DNA of 40,644 bases from an uncultured Candidatus Pelagibacter sp. (GTDB lineage: Bacteria; Pseudomonadota; Alphaproteobacteria; Pelagibacterales; Pelagibacteraceae). Each line of letters opens with the position of its first letter. Position 1 is the stretch's first letter. This document shows positions 8,320 through 17,678 of the stretch, piece after piece. The notes under the pieces are model-generated. The model ran no database searches, was not told where the DNA came from, and worked only from the letters and a program-made list of their open reading frames with translations. The position numbers and the translations under genes were made by a program. Location: the NCBI GenBank assembly GCA_943841085.1, contig CALSWN010000001.1:1-40644 (forward strand), read 5' to 3'.

Positions 8320-8763
8320 TTAATTATATAAGTCAAATGCTCTTTTTTGAAAAGCATCAGCTATTTTATCTAAGCCAAATTGGAAAGATTTAGCCATTAC
8401 AATATTTAAAAATTTATTTTCAATTTCAAAATCTATATCAAAAGAAATTTCAGTTCCATTATCATGATCATTAAAGTGCCATGTATTTTCAAGGTGGTTT
8501 AGTGGTCCTTTAATATTAGTGACTTTTATTAAATTGTCTCTTTTATGAAATTTAACATCACTTTTGTAAGTATCTTTAAATGGACCTTTTCCTATTGTAA
8601 GATCTGCAATAATCAATGTAAGATCATCTTTTTCTTTTTTCTCATAGACTTTTGCATCCAAACAAAATGGAACAAACTCCGGATATTTTTCGATATCCAA
8701 AACTAGATCAATCAATTGATTTTTTTTACATTCAATTAATCTCTTAACTGAGGCTTTAGGCAT
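8320..8763 (-). CDS. ratA: RatA/Coq10-like START-domain protein
   Basis: This 147-aa protein matches the polyketide cyclase/START family that includes Coq10 and RatA. It begins with the typical short N-terminus, then DIEKYPEFVPFC near residue 27, and ends with the amphipathic helix ADAFQKRAFDLY. Coq10 homologues bind ubiquinone or its precursors and support respiration. The RatA toxin label comes from E. coli, and no ratB partner is visible here, so the quinone-chaperone role is the better guess. It sits last in the tpiA-lipA operon and overlaps lipA by 1 bp, the same lipA-ratA adjacency seen in other Alphaproteobacteria. Confidence 0.85.
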   Translation of the reverse strand: MPKASVKRLIECKKNQLIDLVLDIEKYPEFVPFCLDAKVYEKKEKDDLTLIIADLTIGKGPFKDTYKSDVKFHKRDNLIKVTNIKGPLNHLENTWHFNDHDNGTEISFDIDFEIENKFLNIVMAKSFQFGLDKIADAFQKRAFDLYN

Positions 8764-9680
8764 TAGCTTCTTAATCTATTTTTTTTTAATTGTGCGAAAT
8801 CTTCATCTGCGTGGTATGAGGATCTTGTTAAAGGTGTTGAAGAGACTAATAAAAACCCTTTCGATTTTGCAATAGTTTCTAATTCTTTAAATTCATCTGG
8901 ATGGTAATAACGATCTAAAGGATGATGTCTTACAGAAGGTTGTAAATATTGTCCAATAGTTAAAAAATCTACATTTGCTGCTTTTAGATCATCCATTACT
9001 TGAATGATTTCTTCTTTATTTTCTCCTAAACCAACCATTAAACCTGATTTAGTAAAAACATTTTTATTAACTAATTTAGCATTTTTTAAAAGTTCTAAAG
9101 ATGAAAAATACCTAGAGCCTGGTCTTACTTTCAGATAAAGTCTTGGAACAGTTTCAATGTTATGATTAAAAACATCTGGGTTTGCATCTAATACTTTTTT
9201 ATAAGCATCACCTTTTCTAAGAAAATCTGGAGTTAAAACTTCAATAGATGTATTTGGATTTTTTTTTCTAGTTTGGACTATAACTTCGTAAAAATGATTA
9301 GATCCTCCGTCCTCTAAATCATCTCTATCGACAGACGTAATTACAACATGTTTAAGATTTAATCTAAATACAGCTTCTGAAATTTTGATAGGTTCTAAGA
9401 GATCAAGATTTCCTGGTTTACCAGTTTTGACATCACAGAAAGCACAGGCTCTTGTACATGTGTCTCCCATTATCATGAATGTCGCATGTCTTTTGCTCCA
9501 ACACTCAGTAATGTTTGGGCAGTTAGCTTCCTGACAAACGGTCACTAAATTATTTTTATTAACAATTGTTTTGGTTAAAAAAAACTCTTTACTATTAACA
9601 AGTTTAGATCTGATCCAATGAGGTTTCTTTTTAATTGGATTTATAGGTTTGTTAATTTTTTCTGGATGTCTAATTGTCAT
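8763..9680 (-). CDS. lipA: Lipoyl synthase
   Basis: This 305-aa radical-SAM enzyme inserts two sulfurs into octanoyl groups on lipoyl domains. Both iron-sulfur cluster sets are intact: the auxiliary cluster CX4CX5C at C49, C54 and C60, and the radical-SAM CX3CX2C at C75, C79 and C82. The C-terminal RSSYHADE (Arg286-Ser288 region) supplies the serine ligand of the auxiliary cluster. Length is typical. It overlaps ftsB by 11 bp. In many Alphaproteobacteria pdhABC and lpd lie between ftsB and lipA; here they are absent, so the lipoylated complexes it serves must be encoded elsewhere. Confidence 0.97.
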   Translation of the reverse strand: MTIRHPEKINKPINPIKKKPHWIRSKLVNSKEFFLTKTIVNKNNLVTVCQEANCPNITECWSKRHATFMIMGDTCTRACAFCDVKTGKPGNLDLLEPIKISEAVFRLNLKHVVITSVDRDDLEDGGSNHFYEVIVQTRKKNPNTSIEVLTPDFLRKGDAYKKVLDANPDVFNHNIETVPRLYLKVRPGSRYFSSLELLKNAKLVNKNVFTKSGLMVGLGENKEEIIQVMDDLKAANVDFLTIGQYLQPSVRHHPLDRYYHPDEFKELETIAKSKGFLLVSSTPLTRSSYHADEDFAQLKKNRLRS

Positions 9681-9972
9681 TTTTTTTTAATATATAAAGT
9701 GTCTCACCTTCTTTGCCAAACAAAAACTTTTCTCTAATTAATATCTCAATATAATCTAAGTCTAATTTATCACTTAACAAAGAATTTTTAAATTCAAGGT
9801 TTTTAATCTGATTGGTTAGTTTTTTTTCTTTATTTTGTAAAGTTATTAAGATTTCTTTTTTTTTGAAGTAAGAAAAAAGTCCTCTTTCACCATCTAAAAG
9901 ATTAAAGAAAAAATAAAGTATTAAAAAAGTTGAGATAAGTAAAAAATAATTTTTTTTTAATTTTTTTAACAT
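9670..9972 (-). CDS. ftsB: FtsB/DivIC septum formation initiator
   Basis: This 100-aa protein has the layout of FtsB: a short cytoplasmic start rich in Lys, one membrane segment (about 9-25), and then a periplasmic coiled coil (about 45-72) ending in [17 protein letters not shown], which matches the conserved (A/G)(R)xxxxxxxxGE end of the family. FtsB links FtsL and FtsQ in the divisome. Sequence conservation in this family is weak, so the eno-ftsB order is an important part of the call. Its ATG overlaps the eno stop by 1 bp. Confidence 0.85.
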   Translation of the reverse strand: MLKKLKKNYFLLISTFLILYFFFNLLDGERGLFSYFKKKEILITLQNKEKKLTNQIKNLEFKNSLLSDKLDLDYIEILIREKFLFGKEGETLYILKKNDN

Positions 9973-11228
9973 TAATGAATTTTATTCATTATGGCCTTTT
10001 TTCCAAGCTCTTCTTCTATACGTAATAATTGATTATATTTGGCAACACGTTCAGATCTAGCTAATGATCCTGTTTTTATTTGATTTGAATTAGTTCCTAC
10101 AGCTAGGTCTGCTATAAAAGTATCTTCGCTATCACCTGATCTATGAGAAATTATTGTTTTATAGCCAATAATTTGTGCAAATTTAATAACTTCTAGAGTT
10201 TCAGAAACTGTGCCAATTTGATTGAGTTTGATTAATATTGAATTTGACGAATTATTTAAAAAACCTTTTTTAAGCCTTTCTAAATTGGTAACATAAAGGT
10301 CATCACCAACTATTTGAACATTTTTTGTATTCTTAATCAGTTTACTCCATGACATCCAATCATTTTCTCCAAATGGATCTTCAATAGATTTAATTTTGTA
10401 TTTACTTATTATTTTTTTGTATTCTTTAATTGATTGATCTACTGAAATAAATTTTTTTGAATGAATAGAGTATTTCTTTTTTTTTATCAATTCATTTGCA
10501 GCGACATCCAAACAAATTGAAACATCTTTGCCATTCTTAAAACCTGACTTTTTAATAGCAGCTACAACTAAATCTAAAGCTTTTTCATTGTTGCTAATCA
10601 TAGGAGCAAAACCACCTTCATCTCCTACTGATGTTGATAAACCTTTCTTGATAATTAAATTTTTTAAATTATTAATTACAATAAAGCATATTCTCATAGC
10701 CTCTGAAAAATTCTTTGCTCTATCAGGTCTAATCATAAATTCTTGAATTCTTAAACCATTGTTAGCATGAGCTCCTCCATTAATTATATTCATTAATGGA
10801 TAAGGTAATTTATAATTATTTTTTACTAAAAAAGTTTTATATAAAGGAAGTCTTTTAATCTTTGCGGAAAGTTTTTTTGTAGCCATCGATACAGCTAAAA
10901 TTGCGTTGGCTCCTAAGTTTGTTTTTTGCCTAGTTCCATCTAAATTAATTAAAATTGTATCTATACGTGTTTGATCGTGTACACTTTTGCCTTTTAATTT
11001 TTTTGAAATTTTTGAATTAACTAAATAAACTGCATTAAAAACACTTTTGCCTAAATATTTTTTATTTGTACTGTCTCGTTTTTCAAATGCTTCATATGTA
11101 CCTGTTGATGCTCCTGATGGAGAAATAGCAGATGCGCTTAAATTTTTTGAATAAACTTCAGCTTCAATTGTTGGGTTTCCTCTGCTATCAAAAACTTGAC
11201 GAGCTTTAATCTTTAAAATTTTACTCAT
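9972..11228 (-). CDS. eno: Enolase
   Basis: This 418-aa enzyme interconverts 2-phosphoglycerate and phosphoenolpyruvate. Conserved elements are SGASTGTYEA near residue 39, GGAHANNGLRIQEF, the catalytic acid region SVGDEGGFAP, metal-ligand segments SIEDPFGENDW and GDDLYVTN, the lysine in ILIKLNQIG, and SHRSGDSEDTFIADLAV. It is slightly shorter than typical bacterial enolase, mostly at the C-terminus. It follows kdsA, which consumes the phosphoenolpyruvate it makes, with no intergenic base. Confidence 0.97.
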   Translation of the reverse strand: MSKILKIKARQVFDSRGNPTIEAEVYSKNLSASAISPSGASTGTYEAFEKRDSTNKKYLGKSVFNAVYLVNSKISKKLKGKSVHDQTRIDTILINLDGTRQKTNLGANAILAVSMATKKLSAKIKRLPLYKTFLVKNNYKLPYPLMNIINGGAHANNGLRIQEFMIRPDRAKNFSEAMRICFIVINNLKNLIIKKGLSTSVGDEGGFAPMISNNEKALDLVVAAIKKSGFKNGKDVSICLDVAANELIKKKKYSIHSKKFISVDQSIKEYKKIISKYKIKSIEDPFGENDWMSWSKLIKNTKNVQIVGDDLYVTNLERLKKGFLNNSSNSILIKLNQIGTVSETLEVIKFAQIIGYKTIISHRSGDSEDTFIADLAVGTNSNQIKTGSLARSERVAKYNQLLRIEEELGKKAIMNKIH

Positions 11229-12053
11229 TTATTTTTTAATTAGATTATCTATTTCAAATAATTGAGATAGTAATTTTTCTAATTTATCCAAAGGAACCAT
11301 ATTAGGCCCATCAGATGGAGCATTGTCTGGATCTTGATGTGTCTCAATAAAAACACCCGCTACACCAACTGCAACTGCAGCTCTAGCTAAGTATTCTACA
11401 AATTCTCTTTGGCCACCACTGGTCTCACCTAACCCTCCAGGTTGTTGTACAGAATGTGTGGCATCAAAAATAACTGGATAACCATTTTTTGCCATTATAG
11501 GTAATGATCTCATATCAGAAACTAAAGTGTTATAACCAAAACTGGCACCTCTTTCTGTAACTAAAATATTATTGTTACCAGAGTCTGCGATTTTTTTGGT
11601 AACATTAACCATATCCCACGGTGCAAGAAATTGACCTTTTTTAACATTAATAATTTTTCCTGTTTTTGCAGCAGCAATTAATAAATCTGTTTGCCTGCAT
11701 AAAAATGCTGGAATTTGTAATACATCTGCATGAGAAGCTACAATAGAACATTGTTCAGCATTATGTATATCAGTTAATATTGGAACATCTAATTCTTTTT
11801 TAACCTTATCAAAAATAGGTAACGATTGTTCAAGACCTGCTCCTCTTTGTCCTTTTAAGCTGGTTCTATTAGCTTTATCAAAAGATGTTTTGTAAATAAA
11901 ATCCATATTAAACTTAGAGGTAATCTCTTTAATCTTACCAGCCATATCCATAGCATGTTGTTCAGTTTCAAGCTGACATGGGCCGGCTATAATACAAATC
12001 TTATTGCTATTCGAAATTTCTATATTTCCACAATTAACTTTTATATTTTTCAT
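11229..12053 (-). CDS. kdsA: 2-dehydro-3-deoxyphosphooctonate aldolase (Kdo-8-phosphate synthase)
   Basis: This 274-aa enzyme condenses phosphoenolpyruvate with arabinose-5-phosphate to form Kdo-8-phosphate for the LPS core. Signatures are [21 protein letters not shown], the RGAGLEQSL loop, [34 protein letters not shown] and [13 protein letters not shown]4-type metal ligands cannot be assigned firmly by eye. Together with lpxABDI it shows that the cell makes a Kdo-bearing lipid A. It overlaps pyrG by 4 bp. Confidence 0.96.
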   Translation of the reverse strand: MKNIKVNCGNIEISNSNKICIIAGPCQLETEQHAMDMAGKIKEITSKFNMDFIYKTSFDKANRTSLKGQRGAGLEQSLPIFDKVKKELDVPILTDIHNAEQCSIVASHADVLQIPAFLCRQTDLLIAAAKTGKIINVKKGQFLAPWDMVNVTKKIADSGNNNILVTERGASFGYNTLVSDMRSLPIMAKNGYPVIFDATHSVQQPGGLGETSGGQREFVEYLARAAVAVGVAGVFIETHQDPDNAPSDGPNMVPLDKLEKLLSQLFEIDNLIKK

Positions 12054-13666
12054 TTATGATTTTTTGCTGCCTTGATAAATGAAGAGAATAATGGATGTGG
12101 TGCTAAAGGTCTAGATTTAAATTCAGGGTGAAATTGAACAGCAACAAACCAAGGGTGATTTTTTAACTCAATAATCTCTGGTAATTTGTTATCTGGGGAT
12201 AATCCTGAGAAGATTAAGCCATTTTTTTCAAATTTTTCTTTATAACTAATGTTAACTTCATACCTGTGTCTATGTCTTTCTTTGATTAATTTTGATTTAT
12301 AAATCTTTTTAACTAATGAATTTTCTTTTAATTTTGCGTCATATAGACCAAGTCTCATAGTGCCGCCTAGATCTTTATCAGTTCCTTTAATTAATTTACC
12401 ATATCTATTCCATTCGTTAATTAAGCCGATAATTGGAACACCACCCGTTCCAAATTCGCTTGAATTTGCATTTTTTATATTTAATTTATTTCTAGCGAAT
12501 TCTATAATTGCCATCTGCATACCAAAACAAATTCCAAAAAAAGGAATTTTTTTCTCTCTTGCATATTTAATTGCTTCAATTTTACCTTCAGTTCCTCTTT
12601 TACCAAAACCTCCTGGTATTAAAATTCCCGAAACATCTTTTAATTTTTTTTTTATTTCAGAAACTTTTAAGGTTTCAGAGTCTATTCTCATTAAATTAAT
12701 TTTTAAATTATTATCAATTCCGCCATGAGTTAAAGCCTCATCTAATGATTTGTAAGCATCTTTAAGATCAACATATTTACCAATGATTGCAATATTAATA
12801 GATTTTTTTGTATGAAGAACAGTTTTTGTAATTTTTTTCCAAGGATTTAAATTTACTTTTTTCCTTGTTTTAATCTTAAAATATTCAAGCACCTGTTTAT
12901 CTAAATTCTCTCTATTGAAACTAATTGGAGCTTCGTAAATAGTTTTAACATCAACTGTTTGAATTACATTTTTAATATCAACATTACAAAACAAAGAAAT
13001 TTTCTTTCTGTGATCTAACGGTATAGGTCTTTCAGACCTACAAATAATAATATCTGGCTGTATACCAAGGCTTCTTAATTCTTTTACTGAGTGTTGAGTG
13101 GGTTTTGTTTTAATTTCATCTGAAGCTCTAAGGTATGGAACTAAAGTTAAATGAATAAATAGAGCATTTCTTTTATTAACATCATTTGCAAATTGCCTTA
13201 TTGCTTCAACAAAAGGAAGGCTTTCAATATCACCTACAATTCCTCCAATTTCACAAATAATAAAATCCTCTTTAGATGTGTCATTTTTTATAAAATCTTT
13301 TATACGATCTGTTATGTGTGGAATAACCTGAACTGTTTTCCCTAAGTAGCCACCTTGGCGTTCTTTTTTTAATACATCACTATAAATTTTTCCTGTAGTA
13401 ATATTGTCAGATTTTTTTGCTGATATGCCTGAAAATCTTTCATAGTGACCTAAATCTAAATCAGTTTCTGCTCCATCATCAGTTACAAAAACTTCTCCAT
13501 GTTGAAAAGGACTCATTGTTCCAGGATCAATATTTAAATAAGGATCTAATTTCCTTAATCTTACCCTATAACCTCTTGATTGAAGTAGATATGCTAAAGA
13601 AGCTGAAGAGAGACCTTTGCCTAAAGATGAAACCACGCCGCCTGTGACAAATATATATCGCGCCAT
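12050..13666 (-). CDS. pyrG: CTP synthase
   Basis: This 538-aa enzyme makes CTP from UTP and glutamine. The N-terminal synthase domain starts with [10 protein letters not shown] at residue 9, and the C-terminal glutamine amidotransferase domain (from about residue 290) carries the nucleophile motif GICFGMQ and the His-Glu pair in [11 protein letters not shown]. Length is normal. The position between secG and kdsA is the usual alphaproteobacterial order. The spacer before it is 40 bp, with a possible -10 (TATAAG) eight bases upstream of the ATG, so an internal promoter is possible. CTP also feeds CdsA and IspD in this window. Confidence 0.97.
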   Translation of the reverse strand: MARYIFVTGGVVSSLGKGLSSASLAYLLQSRGYRVRLRKLDPYLNIDPGTMSPFQHGEVFVTDDGAETDLDLGHYERFSGISAKKSDNITTGKIYSDVLKKERQGGYLGKTVQVIPHITDRIKDFIKNDTSKEDFIICEIGGIVGDIESLPFVEAIRQFANDVNKRNALFIHLTLVPYLRASDEIKTKPTQHSVKELRSLGIQPDIIICRSERPIPLDHRKKISLFCNVDIKNVIQTVDVKTIYEAPISFNRENLDKQVLEYFKIKTRKKVNLNPWKKITKTVLHTKKSINIAIIGKYVDLKDAYKSLDEALTHGGIDNNLKINLMRIDSETLKVSEIKKKLKDVSGILIPGGFGKRGTEGKIEAIKYAREKKIPFFGICFGMQMAIIEFARNKLNIKNANSSEFGTGGVPIIGLINEWNRYGKLIKGTDKDLGGTMRLGLYDAKLKENSLVKKIYKSKLIKERHRHRYEVNISYKEKFEKNGLIFSGLSPDNKLPEIIELKNHPWFVAVQFHPEFKSRPLAPHPLFSSFIKAAKNHK

Positions 13667-13706
13667 GGAATTATCTTATATCGATTAATCTATGAAATGA
13701 AAAGTT

Positions 13707-14009
13707 TTAATTGTTATTTTCTGGAATTGATGGTGTATCGTCTATTTTTTCCTCAGTTTTATCCAAAACTGAAGAGCTTGGGGTTAACTCTCCTCTTGAA
13801 ATTATCGTAAGTGCAAGACTACAAATTATAAATAATGTTGCTACTATCGCAGTAGCTTTTGTCATAAAGTTTCCGGCAGTTCTAGAAAACATAAAATTAT
13901 CTTGTGAAACACCTATTCCTAATGCACCGCCCTCAGATTTTTGGACCAGTATTAAAAGAACAAGTATTACAGCTATTATCAAATTGATTACTAATAAAAA
14001 ATTTTCCAT
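13707..14009 (-). CDS. secG: Preprotein translocase subunit SecG
   Basis: This 100-aa protein has two membrane segments (about 2-20 and 52-70) separated by the conserved loop LVQKSEGGALG, the hallmark of SecG, and then a polar C-terminal tail of about 30 residues rich in Ser, Pro, Glu and Asp. SecG sits beside SecY/SecE in the inner membrane and aids protein export. It lies between tpiA and pyrG, as is common in Alphaproteobacteria, with 5 bp to tpiA. Confidence 0.92.
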   Translation of the reverse strand: MENFLLVINLIIAVILVLLILVQKSEGGALGIGVSQDNFMFSRTAGNFMTKATAIVATLFIICSLALTIISRGELTPSSSVLDKTEEKIDDTPSIPENNN

Positions 14010-14014
14010 TGGGA

Positions 14015-14755
14015 TTAACTATACGTTTTTTTAACTATATCAATAAATTTTTTTGAATTTTGAGAGGCTCCACCTATTAAATAACCATCTATATTATTAA
14101 TTTTTTTTAAGTTTTTAATATTTTCTGAACTAACTGATCCTCCATATAAAACTCTTGGTTTTTTTTTCTTAAATTTATTTTTAATAAATTCTACTGTCTT
14201 CAAAAGATCGTTTGATTTTGGAATAATACCAGTGCCAATAGCCCAAACAGGCTCATAAGCAATAAAAATATTTGAATTGTTTTTTATATTTTTTAATCCG
14301 TTTTTGATTTGTCTAGATAAAATTAATCTTGTTTTCTTCCTCTTTTTTTCAATCAGAGTCTCACCAATACAAAAAATAACTTTTAATTTTGCTTTAAGTG
14401 CACTTTTGATTTTTAAATTAATCAAACTATCATTTTCCCCTTTTTTTCTATTTTCAGAATGTCCAATGATTACAAACTGAGCACCAATGTTTTTTAACAT
14501 GCGAGGATTAATAAATCCTGTATGAGGGCCATAATCATCATTTTCATGACAATTCTGAGCTCCAATACCAATTTGGCAATTTTGGAATTTTTTAGAAAAA
14601 GAACTAATTAAAGTGTAAGGTGGACAATAAATCAATCTACCTTTATTTATTTCTTTAGATTTAGAAAATTTGATAACTTTATCTAATGAATTTAACGAAG
14701 ATAAGTTTCCGTACATTTTCCAATTTGCTATAAAATACATATATTTATTTGTCAT
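14015..14755 (-). CDS. tpiA: Triose-phosphate isomerase
   Basis: This 246-aa glycolytic enzyme interconverts dihydroxyacetone phosphate and glyceraldehyde-3-phosphate. Active-site segments are all visible: FIANWKMYG with the catalytic Lys near residue 13, IIGHSENRK with the catalytic His, AYEPVWAIGTG with the catalytic Glu, and the phosphate-binding LYGGSVSSENI and GGASQNS near the end. It is the first gene of the tpiA-to-ratA run and is divergent from the ppiD-like gene, with 56 bp between the starts. Confidence 0.96.
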   Translation of the reverse strand: MTNKYMYFIANWKMYGNLSSLNSLDKVIKFSKSKEINKGRLIYCPPYTLISSFSKKFQNCQIGIGAQNCHENDDYGPHTGFINPRMLKNIGAQFVIIGHSENRKKGENDSLINLKIKSALKAKLKVIFCIGETLIEKKRKKTRLILSRQIKNGLKNIKNNSNIFIAYEPVWAIGTGIIPKSNDLLKTVEFIKNKFKKKKPRVLYGGSVSSENIKNLKKINNIDGYLIGGASQNSKKFIDIVKKTYS

Positions 14756-14798
14756 AATGAAAAATTTAACCTATATCTTTGTATTTTACAGATCAATA

Positions 14799-14804
14799 TA
14801 TAAT
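14799..14804 (+). promoter_or_regulatory. Candidate -10 box of the ppiD-trp operon (leaderless start)
   Basis: A perfect TATAAT lies seven bases before the chosen ATG at 14812, which would put the transcript start at about the first base of the start codon. TTGTAT at 14779-14784 resembles a -35 but is only 14 bp away, so the -35 assignment is weak. The placement also argues against the TTG start at 14779, which would lie upstream of the promoter element. Confidence 0.45.
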
Positions 14805-14811
14805 TAACATA

Positions 14812-16224
14812 ATGATTAAAAATTTTACAAAAAAGAAATTTGCAGGATTATTACTTATCTTAGTAATTATCATCGCTTTTGGTTTTGGAGGTTTTGGTGG
14901 TGGATTCAATATTGGAAATCAAAATAACATAGCTAAAATAAATAATACAAATATTTCGACTCAGGATTTTATGAATTATTTAAATCAATCAGGATTGAGT
15001 GAACAGGTTGTGAAAAAAAATATTGATAACAATATAATTGAGGAACTTTTAACGACTTTAATTTCTACAACTTTACTTAGTTTAGAAATAAAAAATTTGA
15101 ATTTAAAGATGTCAGAGAATGTTTTGATTGAAAAAATTAAAAAAAATAAAAATTTTCATGATGAAAATGGTAAATTTAGAAGAACAATTTATGAAAAATT
15201 CTTATTAACAAATAACATGAATGCACCAATTTATGAATTAAAACTAAAAGAAAATGCTCTACAAAAACAATTATTCACATATATAAGTAGTGGTGCAAAA
15301 TCACCTAATTTTTTAGTAAACAAATTTTTTAAAGAAAAAAATAAGCAAATCGACATCGCTTATGTTGGTTTAGAAAAATTTTATAAGAAAAAAAATCAAT
15401 TCACAGATATTGAGGTTCTAAATTTCATTGAAGAAAATTCTGATAAACTCAAACAAGATCATATTGACTTTTCGTTTGTAAAAATTACACCACAAAACTT
15501 ATTGGGCTTAGAAGAATTCAATCAAGCTTTTTTTGATAAAATTGATGAAATTGATAATTTAATATCCAAAAATATAGACTTCAATACAATTGTTAAAGAT
15601 CTAAATATCAAACCTACACTAAAAAAAGATTATATTAATCTCGAAAATAAAGAAACAATTGAAAATAAAATTTATAATTCTAGAGAAAATAAAATTCAAA
15701 TACTAGATTACAACGAGTCTTTTATTTTTTATCAAATAGATGTAATTAAAAATAAATTACCTAATATAGATAATTTAAAATTTAAAACACAAATCAAAAA
15801 TCTATTATTTCAAAAAGAAAAATATGAGTTTAATAAGAGAATATTAGAAGAAATTAACGAAAAAAAATTTACTCAATTATCTTTTGATAAACTTGGTGTA
15901 AATGGGATTAAGAAAATTAAATTAAACTCAATCGAAGATTACTCAACGTTTGAAGCTAACTCAATTAATGTTTTATACTCGCTTCCAATTAATTCATTTG
16001 TTTTGGTGAGTGATGAAAATAAGAAAATTTTTGTTGCAAAAATATTAAATTTTAATCAAAAAGATCTTCCTAAAGACTTAAATAAATTAAATGGAATTTC
16101 AAATCAAGCAAGTGCACAGAATAGAAATAGTATTTTAAAATCCTATGATTTGCTTCTTAATCAAAAATATAAAGTAGTAATTAATGATAAAACTCTAGAC
16201 AGAGTAAAAAATTACTTCAAATGA
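14812..16224 (+). CDS. ppiD: PpiD/SurA-N-like membrane-anchored periplasmic chaperone
   Basis: The ORF track starts at a TTG at 14779, but I prefer the ATG at 14812 (470 aa): it gives the usual Lys-rich N-terminus followed directly by one membrane anchor (about 9-24), and a TATAAT box lies just upstream. The region after the anchor resembles the SurA/PpiD N-terminal chaperone domain, with the INNTNISTQDFMNYLN stretch typical of its first helices. PpiD proteins I know are around 600 aa with a parvulin PPIase domain in the second half; I see no parvulin motif here and the protein is shorter, so it is probably a chaperone without isomerase activity. It overlaps trpE by 4 bp. Confidence 0.78.
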   Translation: MIKNFTKKKFAGLLLILVIIIAFGFGGFGGGFNIGNQNNIAKINNTNISTQDFMNYLNQSGLSEQVVKKNIDNNIIEELLTTLISTTLLSLEIKNLNLKMSENVLIEKIKKNKNFHDENGKFRRTIYEKFLLTNNMNAPIYELKLKENALQKQLFTYISSGAKSPNFLVNKFFKEKNKQIDIAYVGLEKFYKKKNQFTDIEVLNFIEENSDKLKQDHIDFSFVKITPQNLLGLEEFNQAFFDKIDEIDNLISKNIDFNTIVKDLNIKPTLKKDYINLENKETIENKIYNSRENKIQILDYNESFIFYQIDVIKNKLPNIDNLKFKTQIKNLLFQKEKYEFNKRILEEINEKKFTQLSFDKLGVNGIKKIKLNSIEDYSTFEANSINVLYSLPINSFVLVSDENKKIFVAKILNFNQKDLPKDLNKLNGISNQASAQNRNSILKSYDLLLNQKYKVVINDKTLDRVKNYFK

Positions 16225-17678
16225 TTTTAAATCGAAACTTTAAAGATTTTAAGTTTCAACACATAAGAAACAAAAATCAAATCATATACACCACTCAAAA
16301 AGTAGAAAATGACCAAGAGGTCTTAAATTTAATTGATAATTTTTTAAATGAAAAAAATAGTTTTATTTTTGAGTCGGTTGAAAAAGGGAAGATAAGAGGA
16401 AGATATACTATTTTTGGTAAAAATCCTGATAAGATTTGGGAGTTCAATAACAAAAGCTCTTATTTAATTACAAACAAATCAAAAAAAAAAATTAAAGGGA
16501 CGCCTGATAAAATTATTGAAACAATTATAGAAAATTTCAAGTTTAAGACACCATCAAGTCTTCCACCTATTTGTTCATTAATATCTGGTTATTTTTCATA
16601 TGACTCTATTAGGTATATAGAAAAAATACCTAACAAGTGTAAGGACGATTTAAATTTACCCGACGTAAGATTGTTAAGACCAAGAACATTAGTTATCCAT
16701 GATAATTTAAAAAAGAAAATTTTTTATATTATTAATATTTTTAATGATGAGAAAATTTCAAATTATAAAACTAAGTATTTAGAAATTGAGAATGAAATAA
16801 ATGATTTATTAATTCAGGCCTCATTAGAAAAAAATATTTTTTATAAAAATGACAAAGCAAATATTAAAGTTAAATCCAATACTTCTAAAAATAAATTTTT
16901 AAGAATGGTTAGTAAGGCTAAAGAATACATTAAAATTGGAGATATCTTTCAAGTAGTTTTAAGTCAAAGATTTGAAGCAAAACTTTCAAAAAAACCATTA
17001 GAAATTTATAAAAAACTAAGGGTTACGAACCCCTCTCCATTTATGTATTTTTTTAATTTCCAAGACTTTCAAATAATTGGGGCTAGTCCTGAAATTCTAG
17101 TTAGATTAAGAGATAACAAGATTACTGTTAGACCAATAGCAGGAACTAGACCTAGAGGTAAAAATTCTAAAGAAGATGATTTTTTTGCAAAAGATTTACT
17201 AAAGGATAAAAAAGAACTTTCAGAACATCTAATGCTGCTTGATTTGGGTAGAAATGATGCAGGTAAAGTTTCTGAAATAGGCACCATTAAAGTTACTGAA
17301 AGTTTTATTATAGAAAAATACTCTCATGTAATGCATATAGTTTCTAATGTAATAGGTGTTTATAATAAAAAAATTTCTAAATTTAGATCCTTGCTTGCAG
17401 GTTTTCCGGCTGGAACAGTTTCTGGTGCACCTAAAATTCGTGCTATGGAAATTATTGATGAACTAGAGACAACAAAGAGAAAAGTCTATGCTGGAGGAAT
17501 TGGTTATTTTTCAGCTAATGGTGAATTTGATACCTGTATTGCATTAAGAACTGCAGTTGCCAAAAATAAAAAATTTTATGTTCAAGCAGGTGCAGGCATT
17601 GTAGCTGATAGTAAGCCAATTAAAGAGTATGAAGAAACTGTTAATAAAGCAAAAGCACTAATGAATGCTCTAAAATAA
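16221..17678 (+). CDS. trpE: Anthranilate synthase component I
   Basis: This 485-aa protein converts chorismate to anthranilate using ammonia from TrpG, the first committed step of tryptophan synthesis. The chorismate-binding C-terminal half has GASPEILVRL, PIAGTRPRG, LLDLGRNDAGKV and FPAGTVSGAPKIRAMEII. The N-terminal half has FIFESVEKGKIRGRY, equivalent to the LLES-type feedback site that binds tryptophan, so feedback inhibition is likely. The ATG lies inside the end of the ppiD-like gene, leaving no room for a trp leader peptide or attenuator directly in front of it. Confidence 0.96.
   Translation: MILNRNFKDFKFQHIRNKNQIIYTTQKVENDQEVLNLIDNFLNEKNSFIFESVEKGKIRGRYTIFGKNPDKIWEFNNKSSYLITNKSKKKIKGTPDKIIETIIENFKFKTPSSLPPICSLISGYFSYDSIRYIEKIPNKCKDDLNLPDVRLLRPRTLVIHDNLKKKIFYIINIFNDEKISNYKTKYLEIENEINDLLIQASLEKNIFYKNDKANIKVKSNTSKNKFLRMVSKAKEYIKIGDIFQVVLSQRFEAKLSKKPLEIYKKLRVTNPSPFMYFFNFQDFQIIGASPEILVRLRDNKITVRPIAGTRPRGKNSKEDDFFAKDLLKDKKELSEHLMLLDLGRNDAGKVSEIGTIKVTESFIIEKYSHVMHIVSNVIGVYNKKISKFRSLLAGFPAGTVSGAPKIRAMEIIDELETTKRKVYAGGIGYFSANGEFDTCIALRTAVAKNKKFYVQAGAGIVADSKPIKEYEETVNKAKALMNALK

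Noticed and set aside
8320-8763. RatA as part of a toxin-antitoxin pair
   Set aside because: No ratB or other partner gene is adjacent, and the lipA-ratA position fits the Coq10-like role in Alphaproteobacteria.
12360-12728. 122-aa plus-strand ORF opposite pyrG
   Set aside because: Pro/Ile/Phe-rich shadow of pyrG with no motif.
13711-14034. 107-aa plus-strand ORF opposite secG
   Set aside because: Antisense to secG, which has the conserved loop and normal gene order.
14779-14811. TTG start of the ppiD-like ORF in the track
   Set aside because: The ATG at 14812 gives a normal Lys-rich start before the membrane anchor, and a TATAAT box lies between the TTG and the ATG.
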